A stretch of 26,543 nt of DNA from DATGLG01 sp035294245 (GTDB lineage Bacteria; Pseudomonadota; Alphaproteobacteria; JACZXZ01), in contig DATGLG010000051.1 of assembly GCA_035294245.1 (NCBI GenBank), positions 1-26,543 of the forward strand. The letters run 5' to 3'. The translations under genes were made by a program, and so were the position numbers. Positions 7,830-15,093 of this stretch are shown piece after piece. The notes beneath the pieces were generated by a model that did not search any database, had not been told where the DNA came from, and saw only the letters and a list, made by a program, of their open reading frames with translations. The number at the start of each line of letters is the position of its first letter. Position 1 is the first letter of the stretch.

Positions 7830-7924
7830 CTTTGGCCTCTCGATGCGGGCCGAGGACGGGAGACGATGTTGACGTGCCTCATCCTTTGCGCGGCGGCGCT
7901 GCGCCCGGTGTGGATGGGCGCGCG

Positions 7925-9157
7925 ATGACGCCACCGGGTGCGACCGGGCCGCTCGCCGGGCTGAAGGTCGTCGATCTCTCCCATGTGATGGCGGGGCCGA
8001 CCTGCGCGCTGATGCTCGCGGATCTTGGTGCCGATGTCATCAAGGTCGAGAAGATTCCCGGGGGCGACGATACGCGCCGCTCGGTGCCGCCGACCATCGG
8101 CGGCGAATCCGCGGCCTTCCTCATGATGAACCGCAACAAGCGCGGCATCGCCCTCGACCTCAAATCGGAGGGCGGCAAGCGCGTGCTGCGCCGTCTCCTG
8201 GATCAGGCGGACATCGTGGTCGAGAACTACCGTCGCGGCACGATGGACCGCATGGGCTTCGGCTATGCAAGCCTGCGCGAGCGCAATCCGCGCCTGATCT
8301 ATTGCTCGATCTCGGGCTTCGGTCGCACCGGCCCCTATGCCGATCGCGGCGGGTTCGACCTGATCGCCCAGGGCATGAGCGGGCTGATGAGCATCACCGG
8401 CGAAGCTCCCGACCGGCCGCCCGTGAAGGTCGGCGCCCCCGTCACCGACATCACCGCCGGCATTCTCGCCTGCATGGGCATCCTGGCGGCGCTCCACCAT
8501 CGTGACCGCACCGGCGCGGGGCAGCTCGTCGACACCTCGCTCTTCGAGGCTGGGATCGTGCACACCTACTGGCAATCGGCGATCTGCTTCGCGACGGGCG
8601 TGCCGCCGGGGCCGATGGGCTCGGCGCATCCGCTGAATGCGCCTTACCAGGCGTTCGCAACGGCGGACGGCTGGATCACGGTCGGCGCCGCCAATCAGCC
8701 CAATTGGCTGCGCCTGCTCGATGTCATGGGCGCGCAGCACTTGGCCGCGGACCCGCGCTTTGCCACCAATGCCGACCGGATGGCCCATCTCCAAGCCCTC
8801 GCCGACGCCCTGGCGCCGCTTTTCCGCGCCCGCAGCAGCGCGGACTGGCTCGCCCGCCTCGCCGCCGCGGGCGTGCCGGCGGGGCCGGTGCTCGACGTGA
8901 AGGAGATGCATGCGCACGAGCAGACCATGGCGCGGCGGATGATCGTCGAGACATCGCACCCCACGGCCGGCGTGGTGAAGGCGATCGGCCCTCCCGTGAA
9001 GTTCTCCGAAACGTCGGCAAGCATCCGCCGCCCCGCGCCCCTCTATGGTCAGCATACGCGTGAGGTCCTGCGCGAGCATGGTTTCACGGAGGCGGAGATC
9101 GACGATCTCGCGGCTGCGGGGGCCATCCATCTCGCTGAGGCAAAGGAAACCGCATGA
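7925..9157 (+). CDS. Family III CoA-transferase (CaiB/BaiF type)
   Basis: The 410-residue product has the full family III architecture. The N-terminal Rossmann part reads GLKVVDLSHVMAGPTCALMLADLGADVIKVE, shown here as overlapping family features around residues 12-42. NRNKRGIALDLKSEGG follows, and then the catalytic region, where Asp175 in PVTDITAG corresponds to the aspartate that forms the acyl-enzyme intermediate in formyl-CoA transferase. GQLVDTSLFEA (200-210) and the late segment GVPAGPVLDVKEMHAHEQ are also typical. These enzymes move CoA between carboxylic acids. The next gene, a crotonase-like protein, overlaps by four bases (ATGA), so the pair probably activates and then transforms a specific acid. 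The ATG at 7925 has only a weak purine-rich sequence before it. The acid substrate is not identifiable. Confidence 0.9.
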   Translation: MTPPGATGPLAGLKVVDLSHVMAGPTCALMLADLGADVIKVEKIPGGDDTRRSVPPTIGGESAAFLMMNRNKRGIALDLKSEGGKRVLRRLLDQADIVVENYRRGTMDRMGFGYASLRERNPRLIYCSISGFGRTGPYADRGGFDLIAQGMSGLMSITGEAPDRPPVKVGAPVTDITAGILACMGILAALHHRDRTGAGQLVDTSLFEAGIVHTYWQSAICFATGVPPGPMGSAHPLNAPYQAFATADGWITVGAANQPNWLRLLDVMGAQHLAADPRFATNADRMAHLQALADALAPLFRARSSADWLARLAAAGVPAGPVLDVKEMHAHEQTMARRMIVETSHPTAGVVKAIGPPVKFSETSASIRRPAPLYGQHTREVLREHGFTEAEIDDLAAAGAIHLAEAKETA

Positions 9158-9933
9158 GCGACTTGCTGTTCGAGGCCCGAGACGGGATCGGCTACATCAC
9201 CTTCAATCGCCCCCAGGCGCGCAACGCGCTGACCTTCGCGATGTATGAGCGGCTGATCGAGGTCGTCGCCGAGGCCGAGGCGGATGCGGCGATCAAGGTC
9301 TTGGTGCTGTCCGGCGCGGGCGACAAGGCCTTCGCCGCCGGAACCGACATCAACCAGTTTCGCGCCTTCAAGACGCCGCAGGATGCGCTGGATTACGAGG
9401 CCCGCATCGATCGGGTGCTGGGGCAGCTCGAGCGCTGCCGGCTTCCGACGATCGCGGCGATTGCCGGGGCTTGCACGGGCGGCGGCGCCGGGATCGCCGC
9501 CTGCTGCGATTTGCGGATCGGGGCGGGCAATGCGAAATTCGGCTTCCCCATCGCGCGCACCCTGGGCAATTGCCTGTCGACGACGAATTACGCCCGGCTC
9601 TCGGCGCTGATCGGCCCGTCCCGGGTGAAAGAGCTCATTTTCCTCGCGCGGCTCGTCGAGGCCGAAGAAGCCAAAGCGATCGGCCTGCTGCACGAGGTGG
9701 TGAGCGAGCCGGCGCAACTGATGCCGCGCGCAACGGAGATCGCCCGCACCGTCGCCGGCCATGCGCCCCTCACCCTGCGCGCGACAAAAGAGGTGCTGCG
9801 CCGCCTGCGGGACCGCGCGGCCGTCGCCGACGAGGACAAGGAGCTCCTTCTGATGTGCTACATGAGCAGCGATTTCCGCGAGGGCATGGACGCCTTTCTC
9901 AACAAGCGCCAGCCAGTGTGGCAGGGGAAGTAG
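9154..9933 (+). CDS. Crotonase-fold protein lacking both hydratase glutamates
   Basis: This 259-residue protein is coupled by an ATGA overlap to the CoA-transferase. It has the crotonase N-terminus (ITFNRPQARNALTFAMYERL), an oxyanion-hole region around residues 60-65 (FAAGTDI), and the second oxyanion segment GACTGGGAGIAACCDLRI (105-122). In true enoyl-CoA hydratases the latter reads GGGCE and is followed by a GxPE motif. Aligned by eye, the first catalytic Glu is Gly113 and the second is Ile133 (KFGFPIARTLG). Water addition by the usual mechanism is therefore unlikely. Other crotonase activities such as thioester hydrolysis, isomerisation or decarboxylation remain possible. The C-terminus (EGMDAFLNKRQPVW) is normal, so the gene is intact rather than decaying. 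Confidence 0.88.
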   Translation: MSDLLFEARDGIGYITFNRPQARNALTFAMYERLIEVVAEAEADAAIKVLVLSGAGDKAFAAGTDINQFRAFKTPQDALDYEARIDRVLGQLERCRLPTIAAIAGACTGGGAGIAACCDLRIGAGNAKFGFPIARTLGNCLSTTNYARLSALIGPSRVKELIFLARLVEAEEAKAIGLLHEVVSEPAQLMPRATEIARTVAGHAPLTLRATKEVLRRLRDRAAVADEDKELLLMCYMSSDFREGMDAFLNKRQPVWQGK

Positions 9934-9963
9934 CCTCGATCGCGCGCGTCCTCGACTTATCAG

Positions 9964-12738
9964 CTAACCCGCCTCGATCAGCCGCGAGAGCGCGCTGCCC
10001 GGATGCGCAAGCGTCTCGGGTGCGCCGGACTCGACGAGGCGGCCGGCGCCGATGACGAGCACCTGATCGAAGGACCGGGCAAGAACGGCGCTGTGGAGGG
10101 CCCAGAACAGGCAGCGCCCCTCGAATTCCCGCCGAAGTGCCGCCATGATCTTCGCCTGCGAGGTGCCGTCGAGCCCTGCGGTCGCCTCGTTGAGGACGAG
10201 GAGGTCGGGGCGCTTGAGGACGGCGCGCGCGATCGCCACCTTCTGGCGCTGCGCCGGCGATAGCGAGGTGCCGCCCGTGCCCACGGGATGCTCGAGCCCA
10301 GTGGCGATGATCAGGTCGCGCAAGCCCATCTCGTCGACGATCTTGGCGCCGATCGCATGCAGCGTCGCCCGGCTGTTCGGCTCGCTGCCTGCGACCTTCC
10401 CGAACAGGATATTGTCGTAGAGGCTGGCGGCGGCGTTGTATTGCTCCTCGTCGAAAAAGGAGATCGCCGCGCGCAGCTCCGCGGGAAGCCCTGCGGCGAA
10501 CCGGTCGCGCGCCTCGAGGATGCGCGCCGGCAGATCATCCTCCAGCTCCTCGAAGCGATGGCGCGCCGGCACGATGCGGAAGGCGAGCGACAACAGCCGC
10601 TCCTGGTCGGGCGCGCCCAGCGCCGCCGGATCGGCGTCCTTGATCCGATTCAAGAGCGCCTCGAAATCGGGCAGCTCGTCGGGCCGGACGAGGCTGAATT
10701 CCTCGATGAGATCGAGGTGGGTATCGACCTCGCCGAACACCTCGATCATCGTCGCCGCCGCTTCGGCGCCGACGCGCAACAGATCCCGCGTCAGCCCGGC
10801 CTCGTCGATGACGCGGCGAAGATAGGGCTGGCGCGGCAGGCTTTCGTCCGCGAAGGCGGAGCCGACCGGCGTGCCGAACAGCAGATTCTCGGCGAGCGAG
10901 GCGTTGCGATTGAAGCGGTGCGGATCCCATCGCTCGACGACGCGGCTCGCGCCGGCCTCGGCCAATCGCGCTGCAAGGCGGCGCCGCGCCTCGAGCAGCC
11001 GCGCGGCCGCTTCCGGCTGCAGCACGGGATCGAGGCGCCCATGCAGCCCGAGCTCGTACACATCGGCCTCGAGGTCGACGAGGCGGATCACATCGATCAT
11101 GCGCGCCCGTAGCGCCTCCGGACCTGCGACGCCGGCCTGCGCGTAATCGACCCAATCGGCGTCGAGGGCTTGTTGCGCGCCGCCGGGCTTGTCCGCCGCT
11201 CCGTCCGGTGCCGGCGGCCGATGGCGCAATCCCACCAGGAGATTTTCGCGCAGGCTGACGCCGAAGAGATAAGTCGCCGGCCCGACATAGCCGATGCGGC
11301 ACCCCACGACCCCGACGGGAAGCGAGGCGAGATCGACGCCGCCGATGGCGATCCGGCCCGTCGTCGGCGTGGCAAGGCGCGCCAGGAGGCCGGCGAGCTC
11401 GGCCTTGCCGCCATTGCTCGCCCCGACGACGGCGACATGGGTGGCGAGAGGGAGCGAGAAGCTCACGCCCTCGAGGCGATAGACGCCATCGGGATCGCGA
11501 TACGTCACACCCGAGGCGACGACATCGCCCGCAAAGCGCGGGATCTCCGCCGGCCGCTCGAGCAGCAGACGGGTGTCGAGCATATCGGCGACGTCGAACT
11601 GCTGCATGACCTGCTCGTACTTGATCGCGACGTCCTGCTGGTCCTGATAGAAGTCCAGCAGCTCCTTCCAGGGGTCGGACATGTCCTTGTAGGCGGCGAG
11701 CACCGCGACGAGCGCGCCGAAGGAGAGGTCGCCCACGATCACGAAATAGCCGCCAAGCGCATAGAAGAAGAAGGGCGTGAGCTGGGTCAGGAAGTTGCTG
11801 AGAAATCGCGCGAAGAACTTGCGGTAATAGCTTTCGTAGCGGATTTCGTAGATCTGCTCCAGGCGGCCCGAGATCTCGGCGAGCTGATAGGGCGCGTCGT
11901 CATTGACGCGGATGTCGACCCGCGCCGCGATCGATTCGGCGAGCCGGTCGGCCAATCCCCGGATCTTGCGAATCCGCAGCCGTCCGAGCTCCCTCACCTT
12001 GCGCTGCAGCTTGGGAATGACATAGCCCTGGACCGGATAGAGCGCGACGGCCGCGGCCCCCAATAGCGGGTTCTGCACGAACATGAAGACGAGAATCGTC
12101 AGGAGCGTGCCGCCCTGGAAGATCGGCAGCGCGAAGGCGTCGCCGATGAACCCCGCGACCGGCTCGAGCTCGGCCGTCATCATCGTGATGATCTGGCCGC
12201 CGGAGCTGCGGCTGAATTGCTGCAGCGGAAAGCGGAGCGTGCGCTGGTAGAGGTCATAGCGCAGGTTGCGCAGCATGCGCTCGCCGAGCCGGCCCTTGCG
12301 CACATTGATGTAGAACTTGAACAGGCCGTTCGTCACGACCAGCGCGAGATAGACGCCGCAGAGTATCAGGAGATAGGTCACCTGGTCGAACGCGACGCCG
12401 AGGATCGTCTGCGGGAAATGCCTGCCGCCGATCGCGTGATTGATGATCGTCTTCGGCAGCTCCAGCGAATAATAGAGGATGGGAAACGATGCCACGGTCA
12501 GCACCACGAGGATGATCTGATCCCGAGCGCTGTTGCGGAGGATGAAGCCGTAGAGGCTCGATTCGATCGCCTCGCGGGTGCTGCGCGCGCGGAGCCAGGC
12601 CAGGAGCCGCCGAGGCCTCGCCAAGAAGCCGCTCGCCGGGGCCATGACGCCCGATGCTCGTTGGCGCTCCATCGCCATCGCGATCCGACCCGGTGCCTGC
12701 GTCTGAAAGGAGCAGATTACCGCATGGCGGCGCGACAT
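9964..12738 (-). CDS. Fused ABC exporter-type protein with enlarged, degenerate nucleotide-binding domain
   Basis: The 924-residue protein has an exporter-type membrane domain (about residues 60-390, with KFYINVRKGRLGERMLRNLR and a second helical block near 318-350), then one nucleotide-binding domain. That domain is abnormal. Walker A reads GASNGGKAEL (439-448) instead of GxxGxGKST, the signature is LSPAQ (826-830) instead of LSGGQ, and Walker B ends in LNEAT, with Asn850 replacing the Asp while Glu851 remains. The H-loop His882 is present. Walker A and the signature are about 385 residues apart, against roughly 110 normally. The extra length holds three copies of the segment that normally follows the Q-loop: SLRENLLVG (495-503), SLAENLLFG (614-622) and SLYDNILFG (772-780). 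The gene lies 39 bases downstream of senA on the same strand. Met21 or Met23 are alternative starts. Confidence 0.85.
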   Translation of the reverse strand: MSRRHAVICSFQTQAPGRIAMAMERQRASGVMAPASGFLARPRRLLAWLRARSTREAIESSLYGFILRNSARDQIILVVLTVASFPILYYSLELPKTIINHAIGGRHFPQTILGVAFDQVTYLLILCGVYLALVVTNGLFKFYINVRKGRLGERMLRNLRYDLYQRTLRFPLQQFSRSSGGQIITMMTAELEPVAGFIGDAFALPIFQGGTLLTILVFMFVQNPLLGAAAVALYPVQGYVIPKLQRKVRELGRLRIRKIRGLADRLAESIAARVDIRVNDDAPYQLAEISGRLEQIYEIRYESYYRKFFARFLSNFLTQLTPFFFYALGGYFVIVGDLSFGALVAVLAAYKDMSDPWKELLDFYQDQQDVAIKYEQVMQQFDVADMLDTRLLLERPAEIPRFAGDVVASGVTYRDPDGVYRLEGVSFSLPLATHVAVVGASNGGKAELAGLLARLATPTTGRIAIGGVDLASLPVGVVGCRIGYVGPATYLFGVSLRENLLVGLRHRPPAPDGAADKPGGAQQALDADWVDYAQAGVAGPEALRARMIDVIRLVDLEADVYELGLHGRLDPVLQPEAAARLLEARRRLAARLAEAGASRVVERWDPHRFNRNASLAENLLFGTPVGSAFADESLPRQPYLRRVIDEAGLTRDLLRVGAEAAATMIEVFGEVDTHLDLIEEFSLVRPDELPDFEALLNRIKDADPAALGAPDQERLLSLAFRIVPARHRFEELEDDLPARILEARDRFAAGLPAELRAAISFFDEEQYNAAASLYDNILFGKVAGSEPNSRATLHAIGAKIVDEMGLRDLIIATGLEHPVGTGGTSLSPAQRQKVAIARAVLKRPDLLVLNEATAGLDGTSQAKIMAALRREFEGRCLFWALHSAVLARSFDQVLVIGAGRLVESGAPETLAHPGSALSRLIEAG

Positions 12739-12777
12739 TCGAGCCGCGGTTGCAACCCGGCGGAAGGGACAGTGCGG

Positions 12778-14085
12778 CTATACCGCGCAGGTGCGGAACC
12801 CGGCGAAGACGTCGCGCCGCTCGGGCGTGAAGAAGTTGCGATAGGTATTGGTGATCATCCGGCTGCGCGTGGCCCAGGCGCCGCCGCGCAAGACCTTGCG
12901 CGAGCCGAACCAGGGGGCCGAATAGTCCTCATACGCGTCGGGCGCAAAGCCGGGATAGGGCTCGAAGGTGGTCGCCGTCCACTCCCAGACATTGCCGAGC
13001 ATCTGGCGGCAGCCCCACGCGCTGTCGCCCTCGGGATGCGCCGCGACATCGACGGTGCCCAGCACGGCGCCGTCGAGATTGGCGCGGCGAGGGTCGGGCG
13101 TCTCGTCACCCCAGGGATAGCGCCGCTTGCGCGCCGCGAGCCCGCCGCCGGGCCCGGGCTCGGTCGCCGCGGCCGCCTCCCATTCCGCCTCGCTCGGCAG
13201 GCGTCGCCCCGCCCAGCGGCACCACGCCATGGCCTCGTACCAGTTGACGTGAGCGACCGGCCGATGGGGATGGAGCGGCTCGTCGCGATTGAAGCGGCGC
13301 TCGCTCCAGCCGTCGCGCCGCGGCGACCAGTAAAGCGGATGCTCGGCGCCCGCCGCCTCGCGCCAGCGCCAGCCCTCCTCGCCCCAGAACTCGCGCCGGC
13401 GATAGCCGCCTTCCGTGACGAAGGCGAGGAACTCGGCATTGGTGACCGGCGCGCGCGCGATGCGGAAAGGGTCCACCCTCACCGGATGCGCCCATTTCTC
13501 ATTATCGAAGAGAAACGGCGCCTCGGGTGGCGCGCCAAGCTGCAGCTCGCCGCCCGGGACGTGCGCGTCGCCTGGAAACGGACCGGCCTCGGGGCCGCCG
13601 TTTCCCCTGGCCTGCGCCGCGGCGAAGATCGGCGCCGGATAGCCCAGCGTCTGGCGCGTATACGTGAAGGCCTCGTCGTGCATGTCCTCGTGATAGATCG
13701 ACAGGAGGTAGAGGGCCGTCTCCTCCGCGCCGGCGCGCGCGCCGTCCAGCCGGCCCACCATCGCCTCGTGGACGCGCGCCATGTAATCGAGGGTGCCTTG
13801 GAGGGAGGGCAGCGGCAGCTCCCAGCGGCGAGCATGGGGGACGGTCGAGGAATTGTAGAGGGCGTCCGCCTCCGGCAGGCGCTTCGGGCCGCCATCCAGG
13901 CGCTGCAGGGCGAAATGCTCGTAGAACCACGCCACGTGGCCGATCTCCCAGAGGAGCGGATTGACGATGTCGAGCCGCGGGCCCATAAGCTGACCGGCGT
14001 CCAGGCCTTGCACCAGCTCGAGCGTGCGGGCGCGGGCGTCGGCGAGATAATCGACGAGGCGAGCGGTTGCCATCGGCACGGTCAT
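12778..14085 (-). CDS. senA: SenA: EgtB-like non-heme iron selenoneine synthase
   Basis: The 435-residue protein has the two-domain plan of EgtB enzymes: an N-terminal DinB-like helical domain and a C-terminal formylglycine-generating-enzyme (C-type lectin) domain. The three iron ligands are visible: His50 in WEIGHVAWFYEHF, and His132 and His136 in YHEDMHDEAF. The C-terminal part shows APVTNAEFLAF, HVNWYEAMAWCRWAGRRLPS, RYPWGDE, GNVWEWT and the end FRNFFTPERRDVFAGFR-like tail. Sequence alone would allow EgtB (ergothioneine). The adjacent senB and senC genes, and the absence of egtA/C/D/E, point to SenA, which joins a selenosugar to hercynine with oxygen. The start follows GAAGAGAG. It is divergent from senB with only 45 bases between, and followed after 39 bases by the ABC protein gene. 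Confidence 0.85.
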   Translation of the reverse strand: MTVPMATARLVDYLADARARTLELVQGLDAGQLMGPRLDIVNPLLWEIGHVAWFYEHFALQRLDGGPKRLPEADALYNSSTVPHARRWELPLPSLQGTLDYMARVHEAMVGRLDGARAGAEETALYLLSIYHEDMHDEAFTYTRQTLGYPAPIFAAAQARGNGGPEAGPFPGDAHVPGGELQLGAPPEAPFLFDNEKWAHPVRVDPFRIARAPVTNAEFLAFVTEGGYRRREFWGEEGWRWREAAGAEHPLYWSPRRDGWSERRFNRDEPLHPHRPVAHVNWYEAMAWCRWAGRRLPSEAEWEAAAATEPGPGGGLAARKRRYPWGDETPDPRRANLDGAVLGTVDVAAHPEGDSAWGCRQMLGNVWEWTATTFEPYPGFAPDAYEDYSAPWFGSRKVLRGGAWATRSRMITNTYRNFFTPERRDVFAGFRTCAV

Positions 14086-14115
14086 GCGCGGTCTCTCTTC
14101 GCTATTGGCGTCGTC

Positions 14116-14130
14116 GGCAGCAGGGCTGCC
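14116..14130 (+). promoter_or_regulatory. Short hairpin directly before the senB start codon
   Basis: GGCAGC-agg-GCTGCC (14116-14130) is a perfect 6-bp stem with a 3-base loop that ends at the base before the senB ATG. The only Shine-Dalgarno-like sequence (AGCAGGG) lies within it, so the stem would limit ribosome access. The whole divergent senA-senB spacer is only 45 bases, so the promoters must overlap each other or the coding starts. It may be a small operator or translational control element, or chance in GC-rich DNA. Confidence 0.35.
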
Positions 14131-15093
14131 ATGAAGGCTAGCCTGGTCACCCCGGCGCGGAAGGATTCGCGCACGGGCAATCGGACGACGGCGATGCGCT
14201 GGGCGAGAATCCTACGCGACCTCGGCTTGCGCGTACAAGTCGAGACCGCCTATGGCGGCGACGACGCCGACCTCATGATCGCCTTGCACGCCTGGCGAAG
14301 CGCCGACAGCATCCGCGAATTTCGCGCGCGTCATCCCGAGCGCCCCCTCGTCGTGGCCCTCACGGGAACCGACATCTACCGCTTCCAGCACAGCCATCCG
14401 GAAGCGACGCTAGCCTCCATGGCTTCGGCGGACATCCTGGTCGGGCTTCACGATCTGGTGGCCGACGCCCTTCCCGAGCCGTTGCGTGGAAAGGTCAAGG
14501 TGATTTACCAGTCGGCGCCGCTGCTCCCCCGGCGCCTGCCGCCGCTTCGCCGGATCTTCGAGGTGCTGGTGATCGGCCATCTTCGCGAGGAGAAGGATCC
14601 GCTGCGGGCCGCCTATGCGGCGCGGGAGCTGCCGCCGGAGTCGCGCCTTCGCATCGTGCATCTCGGCAAGGCGCATGACGCGAGCTGGGCCGAGGCGGCG
14701 CAGGCCGAGATGGCGCGCAACCCGCGCTATCATTGGCGCGGCGAGCAGCCCGGCTGGGCGGTGCGCCGCGCCCTCGCGCGGGCGCCCCTCATGGTGCTGA
14801 GCTCGATCATGGAGGGCGGCGCCAATGTCGTCTCCGAGGCCGTCGTTGCCGGCGTGCCCGTGATCGCCTCGGCGATCCCCGGCTCGATCGGGCTGCTGGG
14901 ACCGGGTTACCCCGGCTACTACCCGGCCAAGGACACCGCGGCGCTCGCAGCTCTTTTGCGGCGCGCCGAAGGCGACCCGGCCTTCCTCGACGAGCTCGGC
15001 CGCCATTGCCGCGCACGGGCGCCGCTCTTCGATCCAGCGCGCGAAAGACAAGCTTGGCGCGATCTCCTCGCGGCACTCAACGGCGGAGGGTGA
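14131..15093 (+). CDS. senB: SenB: selenosugar synthase (TIGR04348-type glycosyltransferase)
   Basis: The 320-residue protein is a GT-B glycosyltransferase of the type known as TIGR04348. It begins with the characteristic SLVTPARKDSRTGNRTTAMRWARILR and continues with DLMIALHAWRSADSI and VALTGTDIY (75-83). The donor-sugar half contains VIGHLREEKDP (147-156) and the EX7E motif, Glu228 to Glu236, in EGGANVVSEAVVAGVPVIAS. In the selenoneine pathway SenB couples selenophosphate with a UDP-sugar to give a selenosugar. I chose the ATG at 14131 because family similarity begins there. The reading frame stays open far upstream but that part is antisense to senA. The gene is divergent from senA, and its 3' end overlaps that of senC by 17 bases. 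Confidence 0.88.
   Translation: MKASLVTPARKDSRTGNRTTAMRWARILRDLGLRVQVETAYGGDDADLMIALHAWRSADSIREFRARHPERPLVVALTGTDIYRFQHSHPEATLASMASADILVGLHDLVADALPEPLRGKVKVIYQSAPLLPRRLPPLRRIFEVLVIGHLREEKDPLRAAYAARELPPESRLRIVHLGKAHDASWAEAAQAEMARNPRYHWRGEQPGWAVRRALARAPLMVLSSIMEGGANVVSEAVVAGVPVIASAIPGSIGLLGPGYPGYYPAKDTAALAALLRRAEGDPAFLDELGRHCRARAPLFDPARERQAWRDLLAALNGGG

Noticed and set aside
12778..14085. EgtB (ergothioneine synthase) as the name for the iron enzyme
   Set aside because: The fold fits both, but the neighbours are selenosugar and selenophosphate enzymes and no ergothioneine genes are present, so SenA is preferred. Not excluded without a phylogeny.
12217..14130. Very long open frame in front of senB, which would give a 958-residue protein
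   Set aside because: It is antisense to senA and the ABC gene. Glycosyltransferase similarity begins only at the ATG at 14131.
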